A stretch of DNA of 64,000 nt from Eledone cirrhosa (lineage: Eukaryota; Mollusca; Cephalopoda; Octopoda; Eledonidae), in the NCBI GenBank assembly GCA_964016885.1, contig OZ024759.1, positions 5,847,794 to 5,911,793 of the forward strand. Direction: 5' to 3'. Below the pieces are notes generated by a model. It worked only from the letters and a program-made list of their open reading frames with translations, searched no databases and was not told the origin of the DNA. The translations under genes and the position numbers were made by a program. This document shows positions 38,570 to 50,500 of the stretch, piece by piece. Numbering within the stretch: the first letter of the stretch is position 1; the number at the start of each line of letters is the position of its first letter.

Positions 38570-39325
38570 ATGGTACTAGCTGTCAGAAGTAACTCCACTG
38601 TTGGTGAGAATTCATTTAAGTTCATGGTACTAGCTGTCAGAAGTAACTCCACTGTTGGTGAGAATTCATTTAAGTTCATGGTACTAGCTGTCAGAAGTAA
38701 CTCCACTGTTGGTGAGAATTCATTTAAGTTCATGGTACTAGCTGTCAGAAGTAACTCCACTGTTGGTGGGAATTCATTTAAGTTCATGGTACTAGCTGTC
38801 AGAAGTAACTCCAATGTTGGTGAGAATTCATTTAAGTTCATGGTATTAGCTGTCAGAAGTAACTCCACTGTTGGTGAGAATTCATTTAAGTTCATGGTAC
38901 TAGCTGTCAGAAGTAACTCCACTGTTGGTGAGAATTCATTTAAGTTCATGGTATTAGCTGTCAGAAGTCACTCCACTGTTGGTGAGAATTCATTTAAGTT
39001 CATGGTACTAGCTGTCAGAAGTAACCCCAATGTTGGTGAGAATTCATTTAAGTTCATGGTATTAGCTGTCAGAAGTCACTCCAATGTTGGTGAGAATTCA
39101 TTTAAGTTCATGGTATTAGCTGTCAGAGGTCACTCCACTGTTGGTGAGAATTCATTTAAGTTCATGGTACTAGCTCTCAGAAGTAACCCCAATGTTGGTG
39201 AGAATTCATTTAAGTTCATGGTATTAGCTGTCAGAAGTAACTCCACTGTTGGTGAGAATTCATTTAAGTTCATGGTACTAGCTGTCAGAAGTAACTCCAA
39301 TGTTGGTGAGAATTCATTTAAGTTC
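38570..39325 (+). repeat. Last B core before the C domain
   Basis: Fourteen monomers that include the rightmost CAC (near 39070-39130) and CCC (near 39187) variants noticed in the window. Private changes are GGTGGGAATTC near 38766 and CAGAGGTCAC near 39126. After this block neither CAC nor CCC monomers were seen again, which defines the B/C boundary. Confidence 0.8.
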
Positions 39326-40670
39326 ATGGTATTAGCTGTCAGAAGGAACTCCACTGTTGGTGAGAATTCATTTAAGTTCATGGTATTAGCTGTCAGAAGT
39401 AACTCCACTGTTGGTGAGAATTCATTTAAGTTCATGGTACTAGTTGTCAGAAGTAACTCCACTGTTGGTGAGAATTCATTTAAGTTCATGGTATTAGTTG
39501 TCAGAAGTAACTCCACTGTTGGTGAGAATTCATTTAAGTCATGGTATTAGTTGTCAGAAGTAACTCCAATGTTGGTGAGAATTCATTTAAGTTCATGGTA
39601 CTAGCTGTCAGAAGTAACTCCACTGTTGGTGAGAATTCATTTAAGTTCATGGTATTAGCTGTCAGAAGTAACTCCACTGTTGGTGAGAATTCATTTAAGT
39701 CATGGTATTAGCTGTCAATAGTAACTCCATTGTTGGTGAGAATTCATTTAAGTCATGGTACTAGCTGTCAGAAGTAACTCCACTGTTGGTGAGAATTCAT
39801 TTAAGTTCATGGTATTAGCTGTCAGAAGGAACTCCACTGTTGGTGAGAATTCATTTAAGTTCATGGTACTAGCTGTCAGAAGTAACTCCACTGTTGGTGA
39901 GAATTCATTTAAGTTCATGGTATTAGTTTGTCAGAAGTAACTCCACTGTTGGTGAGAATTCATTTAAGTCATGGTATTAGTTGTCAGAAGTAACTCCAAT
40001 GTTGGTGAGAATTCATTTAAGTCATGGTACTAGCCGTCAGAAGTAACTCCAATGTTGGTGAGAATTCATTTAAGTTCATGGTATTAGCTGTCAGAAGGAA
40101 CTCCACTGTTGGTGAGAATTCATTTAAGTTCATGGTATTAGCTGTCAGAAGTAACTCCACTGTTGGTGAGAATTCATTTAAGTTCATGGTACTAGCTGTC
40201 AGAAGTAACTCCAATGTTGGTGAGAATTCATTTAAGTTCATGGTATTAGCTGTCAGAAGTAACTCCACTGTTGGTGAGAATTCATTTAAGTCATGGTATT
40301 AGCTGTCAGAAGTAACTCCAATGTTGGTGAGAATTCATTTAAGTTCATGGTATTAGCTGTCAGAAGTAACTCCACTGTTGGTGAGAATTCATTTAAGTTC
40401 ATGGTATTAGCTGTCAGAAGTAACTCCACTGTTGGTGAGAATTCATTTAAGTTCATGGTACTAGCTGTCAGAAGTAACTCCACTGTTGGTGAGAATTCAT
40501 TTAAGTTCATGGTATTAGCTGTCAGAAGGAACTCCACTGTTGGTGAGAATTCATTTAAGTTCATGGTATTAGCTGTCAGAAGTAACTCCACTGTTGGTGA
40601 GAATTCATTTAAGTTCATGGTACTAGTTGTCAGAAGTAACTCCACTGTTGGTGAGAATTCATTTAAGTTC
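39326..40670 (+). repeat. 1,345-bp tandem unit, copy 1 (25-mer)
   Basis: Markers at 39541, 39755 and 40024 recur at offset 1,345 (40886, 41100, 41369). The unit is 25 monomers with net -5. It contains the landmark order of 55-bp monomer, GTTGTC/CCAATG monomer, then AGCCGTCAG/CCAATG monomer. The match to the next copy runs about 970 bp and stops at 40293/41638. Confidence 0.82.
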
Positions 40671-41046
40671 ATGGTATTAGCTGTCAGAAGGAACTCCACT
40701 GTTGGTGAGAATTCATTTAAGTTCATGTTATTAGCTGTCAGATGTAACTCCACTGTTGGTGAGAATTCATTTAAGTTCATGGTACTAGTTGTCAGAAGTA
40801 ACTCCACTGTTGGTGAGAATTCATTTAAGTTCATGGTAATAGTTGTCAGAAGTAACTCCACTGTTGGTGAGAATTCATTTAAGTCATGGTATTAGTTGTC
40901 AGAAGTAACTCCAATGTTGGTGAGAATTCATTTAAGTTAATGGTACTAGCTGTCAGAAGTAACTCCACTGTTGGTGAGAATTCATTTAAGTTCATGGTAT
41001 TAGCTGTCAGAAGTAACTCCACTGTTGGTGAGAATTCATTTAAGTC
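40671..41046 (+). repeat. Start of the second 1,345-bp unit
   Basis: Seven monomers matching 39326-39701. They have accumulated private changes: ATGTTATTAGCTGTCAGATG near 40726-40745, GGTAATAGTTG near 40835 and AAGTTAATGG near 40936. The rest of this copy overlaps the 967-bp tandem pair that follows. Confidence 0.75.
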
Positions 41047-42013
41047 ATGGTACTAGCTGTCAATAGTAACTCCATTGTTGGTGAGAATTCATTTAAGTCA
41101 TGGTACTAGCTGTCAGAAGTAACTCCACTGTTGGTGAGAATTCATTTAAGTTCATGGTATTAGCTGTCAGAAGGAACTCCACTGTTGGTGAGAATTCATT
41201 TAAGTTCATGGTACTAGCTGTCAGAAGTAACTCCACTGTTGGTGAGAATTCATTTAAGTTCATGGTATTAGTTTGTCAGAAGTAACTCCACTGTTGGTGA
41301 GAATTCATTTAAGTCATGGTATTAGTTGTCAGAAGTAACTCCAATGTTGGTGAGAATTCATTTAAGTCATGGTACTAGCCGTCAGAAGTAACTCCAATGT
41401 TGGTGAGAATTCATTTAAGTTCATGGTATTAGCTGTCAGAAGGAACTCCACTGTTGGTGAGAATTCATTTAAGTTCATGGTATTAGCTGTCAGAAGTAAC
41501 TCCACTGTTGGTGAGAATTCATTTAAGTTCATGGTACTAGCTGTCAGAAGTAACTCCAATGTTGGTGAGAATTCATTTAAGTTCATGGTATTAGCTGTCA
41601 GAAGTAACTCCACTGTTGGTGAGAATTCATTTAAGTCATGGTATTAGCTGTCAGAAGTAACTCCACTGTTGGTGAGAATTCATTTAAGTTCATGGTATTA
41701 GCTGTCAGAAGGAACTCCACTGTTGGTGAGAATTCATTTAAGTTCATGGTACTAGCTGTCAGAAGTAACTCCACTGTTGGTGAGAATTCATTTAAGTTCA
41801 TGGTATTAGTTTGTCAGAAGTAACTCCACTGTTGGTGAGAATTCATTTAAGTCATGGTATTAGTTGTCAGAAGTAACTCCAATGTTGGTGAGAATTCATT
41901 TAAGTCATGGTACTAGCCGTCAGAAGTAACTCCAATGTTGGTGAGAATTCATTTAAGTTCATGGTATTAGCTGTCAGAAGTAACTCCACAGTTGGTGAGA
42001 ATTCATTTAAGTC
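41047..42013 (+). repeat. 967-bp tandem duplication, copy 1 (18-mer)
   Basis: The CAATAG monomer at 41047, its neighbour at 41100, the AGCCGTCAG monomer at 41369, the frame start at 41638 and the CCACAG monomer near 41988 recur at 42014, 42067, 42336, 42605 and 42955. Eighteen monomers with net -5 give 967. Both copies open with TACTAGCTGTCAATAG, whereas most CAATAG monomers elsewhere read TATTAG. Confidence 0.88.
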
Positions 42014-42980
42014 ATGGTACTAGCTGTCAATAGTAACTCCATTGTTGGTGAGAATTCATTTAAGTCATGGTACTAGCTGTCAGAAGTAACTCCACTGTTG
42101 GTGAGAATTCATTTAAGTTCATGGTATTAGCTGTCAGAAGGAACTCCACTGTTGGTGAGAATTCATTTAAGTTCATGGTACTAGCTGTCAGAAGTAACTC
42201 CACTGTTGGTGAGAATTCATTTAAGTTCATGGTATTAGTTTGTCAGAAGTAACTCCACTGTTGGTGAGAATTCATTTAAGTCATGGTATTAGTTGTCAGA
42301 AGTAACTCCAATGTTGGTGAGAATTCATTTAAGTCATGGTACTAGCCGTCAGAAGTAACTCCAATGTTGGTGAGAATTCATTTAAGTTCATGGTATTAGC
42401 TGTCAGAAGGAACTCCACTGTTGGTGAGAATTCATTTAAGTTCATGGTATTAGCTGTCAGAAGTAACTCCACTGTTGGTGAGAATTCATTTAAGTTCATG
42501 GTACTAGCTGTCAGAAGTAACTCCAATGTTGGTGAGAATTCATTTAAGTTCATGGTATTAGCTGTCAGAAGTAACTCCACTGTTGGTGAGAATTCATTTA
42601 AGTCATGGTATTAGCTGTCAGAAGTAACTCCACTGTTGGTGAGAATTCATTTAAGTTCATGGTATTAGCTGTCAGAAGGAACTCCACTGTTGGTGAGAAT
42701 TCATTTAAGTTCATGGTACTAGCTGTCAGAAGTAACTCCACTGTTGGTGAGAATTCATTTAAGTTCATGGTATTAGTTTGTCAGAAGTAACTCCACTGTT
42801 GGTGAGAATTCATTTAAGTCATGGTATTAGTTGTCAGAAGTAACTCCAATGTTGGTGAGAATTCATTTAAGTCATGGTACTAGCCGTCAGAAGTAACTCC
42901 AATGTTGGTGAGAATTCATTTAAGTTCATGGTATTAGCTGTCAGAAGTAACTCCACAGTTGGTGAGAATTCATTTAAGTT
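42014..42980 (+). repeat. 967-bp tandem duplication, copy 2
   Basis: Adjacent to copy 1 and matching it monomer by monomer. I noticed no difference until the end, where copy 1 has a 53-bp monomer leading back to the CAATAG monomer and copy 2 continues with a 54-bp monomer. This looks like one of the youngest events in the window. Confidence 0.87.
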
Positions 42981-43957
42981 CATGGTATTAGCTGTCAGAA
43001 GTAACTCCACTGTTGGTGAGAATTCATTTAAGTTCATGGTACTAGCTGTCAGAAGTAACTCCAATGTTGGTGAGAATTCATTTAAGTTCATGGTATTAGC
43101 TGTCAGAAGTAACTCCACTGTTGGTGAGAATTCATTTAAGTCATGGTATTAGCTGTCAGAAGTAACTCCACTGTTGGTGAGAATTCATTTAAGTTCATGG
43201 TATTAGCTGTCAGAAGTAACTCCACTGTTGGTGAGAATTCATTTAAGTTCATGGTATTAGCTGTCAGAAGTAACTCCACTGTTGGTGAGAATTCATTTAA
43301 GTTCATGGTACTAGCTGTCAGAAGTAACTCCACTGTTGGTGAGAATTCATTTAAGTTCATGGTATTAGCTGTCAGAAGTAACTCCAATGTTGGTGAGAAT
43401 TCATTTAAGTTCATGGTATTAGCTGTCAGAAGTAACTCCACTGTTGGTGAGAATTCATTTAAGTTCATGGTATTAGCTGTCAGAAGTAACTCCACTGTTG
43501 GTGAGAATTCATTTAAGTTCATGGTACTAGCTGTCAGAAGTAACTCCACTGTTGGTGAGAATTCATTTAAGTTCATGGTATTAGTTTGTCAGAAGTAACT
43601 CCACTGTTGGTGAGAATTCATTTAAGTCATGGTATTAGTTGTCAGAAGTAACTCCAATGTTGGTGAGAATTCATTTAAGTTCATGGTACTAGCTGTCAGA
43701 AGTAACTCCACTGTTGGTGAGAATTCATTTAAGTTCATGGTATTAGCTGTCAGAAGTAACTCCACTGTTGGTGAGAATTCATTTAAGTCATGGTATTAGC
43801 TGTCAGAAGTAACTCCATTGTTGGTGAGAATTCATTTAAGTCATGGTACTTGCTGTCAGAAGTAACTCCACTGTTGGTGAGAATTCATTTAAGTTCATGG
43901 TATTAGCTGTCAGAAGGAACTCCACTGTTGGTGAGAATTCATTTAAGTTCATGGTAC
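42981..43957 (+). repeat. C-domain monomers without a clear local period
   Basis: About 18 monomers, including a run of eight 54-bp monomers from 43143 with the order ACT x4, AAT, ACT x3, close to the runs at 48948, 51637 and 56477. A TACTTGCTG change near 43847 is shared with later markers near 52340, 57181 and 60354, which suggests a distant relation to the C superunits. Confidence 0.7.
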
Positions 43958-44977
43958 TAGCTGTCAGAAGTAACTCCACTGTTGGTGAGAATTCATTTAA
44001 GTTCATGGTATTAGTTTGTCAGAAGTAACTCCGCTGTTGGTGAGAATTCATTTAAGTCATGGTATTAGTTGTCAGAAGTAACTCCAATGTTGGTGAGAAT
44101 TCATTTAAGTCATGGTACTAGCTGTCAGAAGTAACTCCAATGTTGGTGAGAATTCATTTAAGTTCATGGTATTAGCTGTCAGAAGGAACTCCACTGTTGG
44201 TGAGAATTCATTTAAGTTCATGGTATTAGCTGTCAGAAGTAACTCCACTGTTGGTGAGAATTCATTTAAGTTCATGGTACTAGCTGTCAGAAGTAACTCC
44301 AATGTTGGTGAGAATTCATTTAAGTTCATGGTATTAGCTGTCAGAAGTAACTCCACTGTTGGTGAGAATTCATTTAAGTCATGGTATTAGCTGTCAGAAG
44401 TAACTCCAATGTTGGTGAGAATTCATTTAAGTTCATGGTATTAGCTGTCAGAAGTAACTCCACTGTTGGTGAGAATTCATTTAAGTTCATGGTATTAGTT
44501 TGTCAGAAGTAACTCCACTGTTGGTGAGAATTCATTTAAGTCATGGTATTAGCTGTCAGAAGTAACTCCACTGTTGGTGAGAATTCATTTAAGTCATGGT
44601 ATTAGCTGTCAGAAGTAACTCCACTGTTGGTGAGAATTCATTTAAGTTCATGGTACTAGTTGTCAGAAGTAACTCCACTGTTGGTGAGAATTCATTTAAG
44701 TTCATGGTATTAGTTGTCAAAAGTAACTCCACTGTTGGTGAGAATTCATTTAAGTCATGGTATTAGTTGTCAGAAGTAACTCCAATGTTGGTGAGAATTC
44801 ATTTAAGTTCATGGTACTAGCTGTCAGAAGTAACTCCACTGTTGGTGAGAATTCATTTACGTTCATGGTATTAGCTGTCAGAAGTAACTCCACTGTTGGT
44901 GAGAATTCATTTAAGTCATGGTATTAGCTGTCAATAGTAACTCCATTGTTGGTGAGAATTCATTTAAGTCATGGTAT
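43958..44977 (+). repeat. 1,020-bp tandem duplication, copy 1 (19-mer)
   Basis: Compared line by line, 43958-44977 and 44978-45997 look identical. Rare shared states include CCGCTG near 44031/45051 and TTTACGTTC near 44857/45877, each seen only in this pair in this context. Nineteen monomers with net -6 give 1,020. The left edge is set by a T/C difference at 43957/44977. Confidence 0.92.
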
Positions 44978-45997
44978 TAGCTGTCAGAAGTAACTCCACT
45001 GTTGGTGAGAATTCATTTAAGTTCATGGTATTAGTTTGTCAGAAGTAACTCCGCTGTTGGTGAGAATTCATTTAAGTCATGGTATTAGTTGTCAGAAGTA
45101 ACTCCAATGTTGGTGAGAATTCATTTAAGTCATGGTACTAGCTGTCAGAAGTAACTCCAATGTTGGTGAGAATTCATTTAAGTTCATGGTATTAGCTGTC
45201 AGAAGGAACTCCACTGTTGGTGAGAATTCATTTAAGTTCATGGTATTAGCTGTCAGAAGTAACTCCACTGTTGGTGAGAATTCATTTAAGTTCATGGTAC
45301 TAGCTGTCAGAAGTAACTCCAATGTTGGTGAGAATTCATTTAAGTTCATGGTATTAGCTGTCAGAAGTAACTCCACTGTTGGTGAGAATTCATTTAAGTC
45401 ATGGTATTAGCTGTCAGAAGTAACTCCAATGTTGGTGAGAATTCATTTAAGTTCATGGTATTAGCTGTCAGAAGTAACTCCACTGTTGGTGAGAATTCAT
45501 TTAAGTTCATGGTATTAGTTTGTCAGAAGTAACTCCACTGTTGGTGAGAATTCATTTAAGTCATGGTATTAGCTGTCAGAAGTAACTCCACTGTTGGTGA
45601 GAATTCATTTAAGTCATGGTATTAGCTGTCAGAAGTAACTCCACTGTTGGTGAGAATTCATTTAAGTTCATGGTACTAGTTGTCAGAAGTAACTCCACTG
45701 TTGGTGAGAATTCATTTAAGTTCATGGTATTAGTTGTCAAAAGTAACTCCACTGTTGGTGAGAATTCATTTAAGTCATGGTATTAGTTGTCAGAAGTAAC
45801 TCCAATGTTGGTGAGAATTCATTTAAGTTCATGGTACTAGCTGTCAGAAGTAACTCCACTGTTGGTGAGAATTCATTTACGTTCATGGTATTAGCTGTCA
45901 GAAGTAACTCCACTGTTGGTGAGAATTCATTTAAGTCATGGTATTAGCTGTCAATAGTAACTCCATTGTTGGTGAGAATTCATTTAAGTCATGGTAT
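44978..45997 (+). repeat. 1,020-bp tandem duplication, copy 2
   Basis: Apparent perfect copy of the preceding block. Matching continues a little past 45997 and ends near 46054, where a 54-bp GCTGTC monomer replaces the 55-bp monomer found at the equivalent place near 45034. Confidence 0.92.
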
Positions 45998-47549
45998 TAG
46001 CTGTCAGAAGTAACTCCACTGTTGGTGAGAATTCATTTAAGTTCATGGTATTAGCTGTCAGAAGGAACTCCACTGTTGGTGAGAATTCATTTAAGTTCAT
46101 GGTACTAGCTGTCAGAAGTAACTCCACTGTTGGTGAGAATTCATTTAAGTTCATGGTATTAGTTTGTCAGAAGTAACTCCACTGTTGGTGAGAATTCATT
46201 TAAGTCATGGTATTAGTTGTCAGAAGTAACTCCAATGTTGGTGAGAATTCATTTAAGTCATGGTACTAGCCGTCAGAAGTAACTCCAATGTTGGTGAGAA
46301 TTCATTTAAGTTCATGGTATTAGCTGTCAGAAGGAACTCCACTGTTGGTGAGAATTCATTTAAGTTCATGGTACTAGCTGTCAGAAGTAACTCCAATGTT
46401 GGTGAGAATTCATTTAAGTTCATGGTATTAGCTGTCAGAAGTAACTCCACTGTTGGTGAGAATTCATTTAAGTCAAGGTATTAGCTGTCAGAAGTAACTC
46501 CACTGTTGGTGAGAATTCATTTAAGTTCATGGTATTAGCTGTCAGAAGGAACTCCACTGTTGGTGAGAATTCATTTAAGTTCATGGTACTAGCTGTCAGA
46601 AGTAACTCCACTGTTGGTGAGAATTCATTTAAGTTCATGGTATTAGTTTGTCAGAAGTAACTCCACTGTTGGTGAGAATTCATTTAAGTCATGGTATTAG
46701 TTGTCAGAAGTAACTCCAATGTTGGTGAGAATTCATTTAAGTCATGGTACTAGCCGTCAGAAGTAACTCCAATGTTGGTGAGAAATCATTTAAGTTCATG
46801 GTATTAGCTGTCAGAAGGAACTCCACTGTTGGTGAGATTTCATTTAAGTTCATGGTATTAGCTGTCAGAAGTAACTCCACTGTTGGTGAGAATTCATTTA
46901 AGTTCATGGTACTAGCTGTCAGAAGTAACACCAATGTTGGTGAGAATTCATTTAAGTTCATGGTATTAGCTGTCAGAAGTAACTCCACTGTTGGTGAGAA
47001 TTCATTTAAGTCATGGTATTAGCTGTCAGAAGTAACTCCAATGTTGGTGAGAATTCATTTAAGTCATGGTACTAGCTGTCAGAAGTAACTCCAATGTTGG
47101 TGAGAATTCATTTAAGTTCATGGTATTAGCTGTCAGAAGGAACTCCACTGTTGGTGAGAATTCATTTAAGTTCATGGTATTAGCTGTCAGAAGTAACTCC
47201 ACTGTTGGTGAGAATTCATTTAAGTTCATGGTACTAGCTGTCAGAAGTAACTCCAATGTTGGTGAGAATTCATTTAAGTTCATGGTATTAGCTGTCAGAA
47301 GTAACTCCACTGTTGGTGAGAATTCATTTAAGTCATGGTATTAGCTGTCAGAAGTAACTCCAATGTTGGTGAGAATTCATTTAAGTTCATGGTATTAGCT
47401 GTCAGAAGTAACTCCACTGTTGGTGAGAATTCATTTAAGTTCATGGTATTAGTTTGTCAGAAGTAACTCCACTGTTGGTGAGAATTCATTTAAGTCATGG
47501 TATTAGCTGTCAGAAGTAACTCCACTGTTGGTGAGAATTCATTTAAGTC
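45998..47549 (+). repeat. Start of the 15.3-kb C cycle
   Basis: From about 46,150 the sequence matches 61,420 onward at offset 15,272. The shared rare AAGTCAAGG near 46473/61745 (loss of the ATGG) is the best marker. The stretch 46,744-47,022 also matches 49433 and 54273. GAGAAATCATT near 46783 and a GAGATTTC monomer near 46837 are present; the GAGATTTC state is shared with 49526, 54366 and 62109. Confidence 0.82.
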
Positions 47550-50500
47550 ATGGTATTAGCTGTCAGAAGTAACTCCACTGTTGGTGAGAATTCACTTAAG
47601 TTCATGGTACTAGTTGTCAGAAGTAACTCCACTGTTGGTGAGAATTCATTTAAGTTCATGGTATTAGCTGTCAGAAGGAACTCCACTGTTGGTGAGAATT
47701 CATTTAAGTTCATGGTATTAGCTGTCAGAAGTAACTCCACTGTTGGTGAGAATTCATTTAAGTTCATAGTACTAGTTGTCAGAAGTAACTCCACTGTTGG
47801 TGAGAATTCATTTAAGTTCATGGTATTAGTTGTCAGAAGTAACTCCACTGTTGGTGAGAATTCATTTAAGTCATGGTATTAGTTGTCAGAAGTAACTCCA
47901 ATGTTGGTGAGAATTCATTTAAGTTCATGGTACTAGCTGTCAGAAGTAACTCCACTGTTGGTGAGAATTCATTTAAGTTCATGGTATTAGCTGTCAGAAG
48001 TAACTCCACTGTTGGTGAGAATTCATTTAAGTCATGGTATTAGCTGTCAATAGTAACTCCATTGTTGGTGAGAATTCATTTAAGTCATGGTACTAGCTGT
48101 CAGAAGTAACTCCACTGTTGGTGAGAATTCATTTAAGTTCATGGTACTAGCTGTCAGAAGTAACTCCACTGTTGGTGAGAATTCATTTAAGTTCATGGTA
48201 TTAGTTTGTCAGAAGTAACTCCACTGTTGGTGAGAATTCATTTAAGTCATGGTATTAGTTGTCAGAAGTAACTCCAATGTTGGTGAGAATTTTATTTAAG
48301 TCATGGTACTAGCCGTCAGAAGTAACTCCAATGTTGGTGAGAATTCATTTAAGTTCATGGTATTAGCTGTCAGAAGGAACTCCACTGTTGGTGAGAATTC
48401 ATTTAAGTCATGGTATTAGCTGTCAGAAGTAACTCCACTGTTGGTGAGAATTCATTTAAGTTCATGGTATTAGCTGTCAGAAGGAACTCCACTGTTGGTG
48501 AGAATTCATTTAAGTTCATGGTACTAGCTGTCAGAAGTAACTCCACTGTTGGTGAGAATTCATTTAAGTTCATGGTATTAGTTTGTCAGAAGTAACTCCA
48601 CTGTTGGTGAGAATTCATTTAAGTCATGGTATTAGTTGTCAGAAGTAACTCCAATGTTGGTGAGAATTCATTTAAGTCACGGTACTAGCCGTCAGAAGTA
48701 ACTCCAATGTTGGTGAGAATTCATTTAAGTTCATGGTATTAGCTGTCAGAAGGAACTCCACTGTTGGTGAGAATTCATTTAAGTTCATGGTATTAGCTGT
48801 CAGAAGTAACTCCACTGTTGGTGAGAATTCATTTAAGTTCATGGTACTAGCTGTCAGAAGTAACTCCAATGTTGGTGAGAATTCATTTAAGTTCATGGTA
48901 TTAGCTGTCAGAAGTAACTCCACTGTTGGTGAGAATTCATTTAAGTCATGGTATTAGCTGTCAGAAGTAACTCCAATGTTGGTGAGAATTCATTTAAGTT
49001 CATGGTATTAGCTGTCAGAAGTAACTCCACTGTTGGTGAGAATTCATTTAAGTTCATGGTATTAGCTGTCAGAAGTAACTCCACTGTTGGTGAGAATTCA
49101 TTTAAGTTCATGGTACTAGCTGTCAGAAGTAACTCCACTGTTGGTGAGAATTCATTTAAGTTCATGGTATTAGCTGTCAGAAGTAACTCCAGTGTTGGTG
49201 AGAATTCATTTAAGTTCATGGTATTAGCTGTCAGAAGTAACTCCACTGTTGGTGAGAATTCATTTAAGTTCATGGTACTAGCTGTCAGAAGTAACTCCAC
49301 TGTTGGTGAGAATTCATTTAAGTTCATGGTATTAGTTTGTCAGAAGTAACTCCACTGTTGGTGAGAATTCATTTAAGTCATGGTATTAGTTGTCAGAAGT
49401 AACTCCAATGTTGGTGAGAATTCATTTAAGTCATGGTACTAGCCGTCAGAAGTAACTCCAATGTTGGTGAGAATTCATTTAAGTTCATGGTATTAGCTGT
49501 CAGAAGGAACTCCACTGTTGGTGAGATTTCATTTAAGTTCATGGTATTAGCTGTCAGAAGTAACTCCACTGTTGGTGAGAATTCATTTAAGTTCATGGTA
49601 CTAGCTGTCAGAAGTAACACCAATGTTGGTGAGAATTCATTTAAGTTCATGGTATTAGCTGTCAGAAGTAACTCCACTGTTGGTGAGAATTCATTTAAGT
49701 CATGGTATTAGCTGTCAGAAGTAACTCCAATGTTGGTGAGAATTCATTTAAGTCATGGTACTAGCTGTCAGAAGTAACTCCAATGTTGGTGAGAATTCAT
49801 TTAAGTTCATGGTATTAGCTGTCAGAAGGAACTCCACTGTTGGTGAGAATTCATTTAAGTTCATGGTATTAGCTGTCAGAAGTAACTCCACTGTTGGTGA
49901 GAATTCATTTAAGTTCATGGTACTAGCTGTCAGAAGTAACTCCAATGTTGGTGAGAATTCATTTAAGTTCATGGTATTAGCTGTCAGAAGTAACTCCACT
50001 GTTGGTGAGAATTCATTTAAGTCATGGTATTAGCTGTCAGAAGTAACTCCAATGTTGGTGAGAATTCATTTAAGTTCATGGTATTAGCTGTCAGAAGTAA
50101 CTCCACTGTTGGTGAGAATTCATTTAAGTTCATGGTATTAGTTTGTCAGAAGTAACTCCACTGTTGGTGAGAATTCATTTAAGTCATGGTATTAGCTGTC
50201 AGAAGTAACTCCACTGTTGGTGAGAATTCATTTAAGTCATGGTATTAGCTGTCAGAAGTAACTCCACTGTTGGTGAGAATTCACTTAAGTTCATGGTACT
50301 AGTTGTCAGAAGTAACTCCACTGTTGGTGAGAATTCATTTAAGTTCATGGTATTAGCTGTCAGAAGGAACTCCACTGTTGGTGAGAATTCATTTAAGTTC
50401 ATGGTATTAGCTGTCAGAAGTAACTCCACTGTTGGTGAGAATTCATTTAAGTTCATAGTACTAGTTGTCAGAAGTAACTCCACTGTTGGTGAGAATTCAT

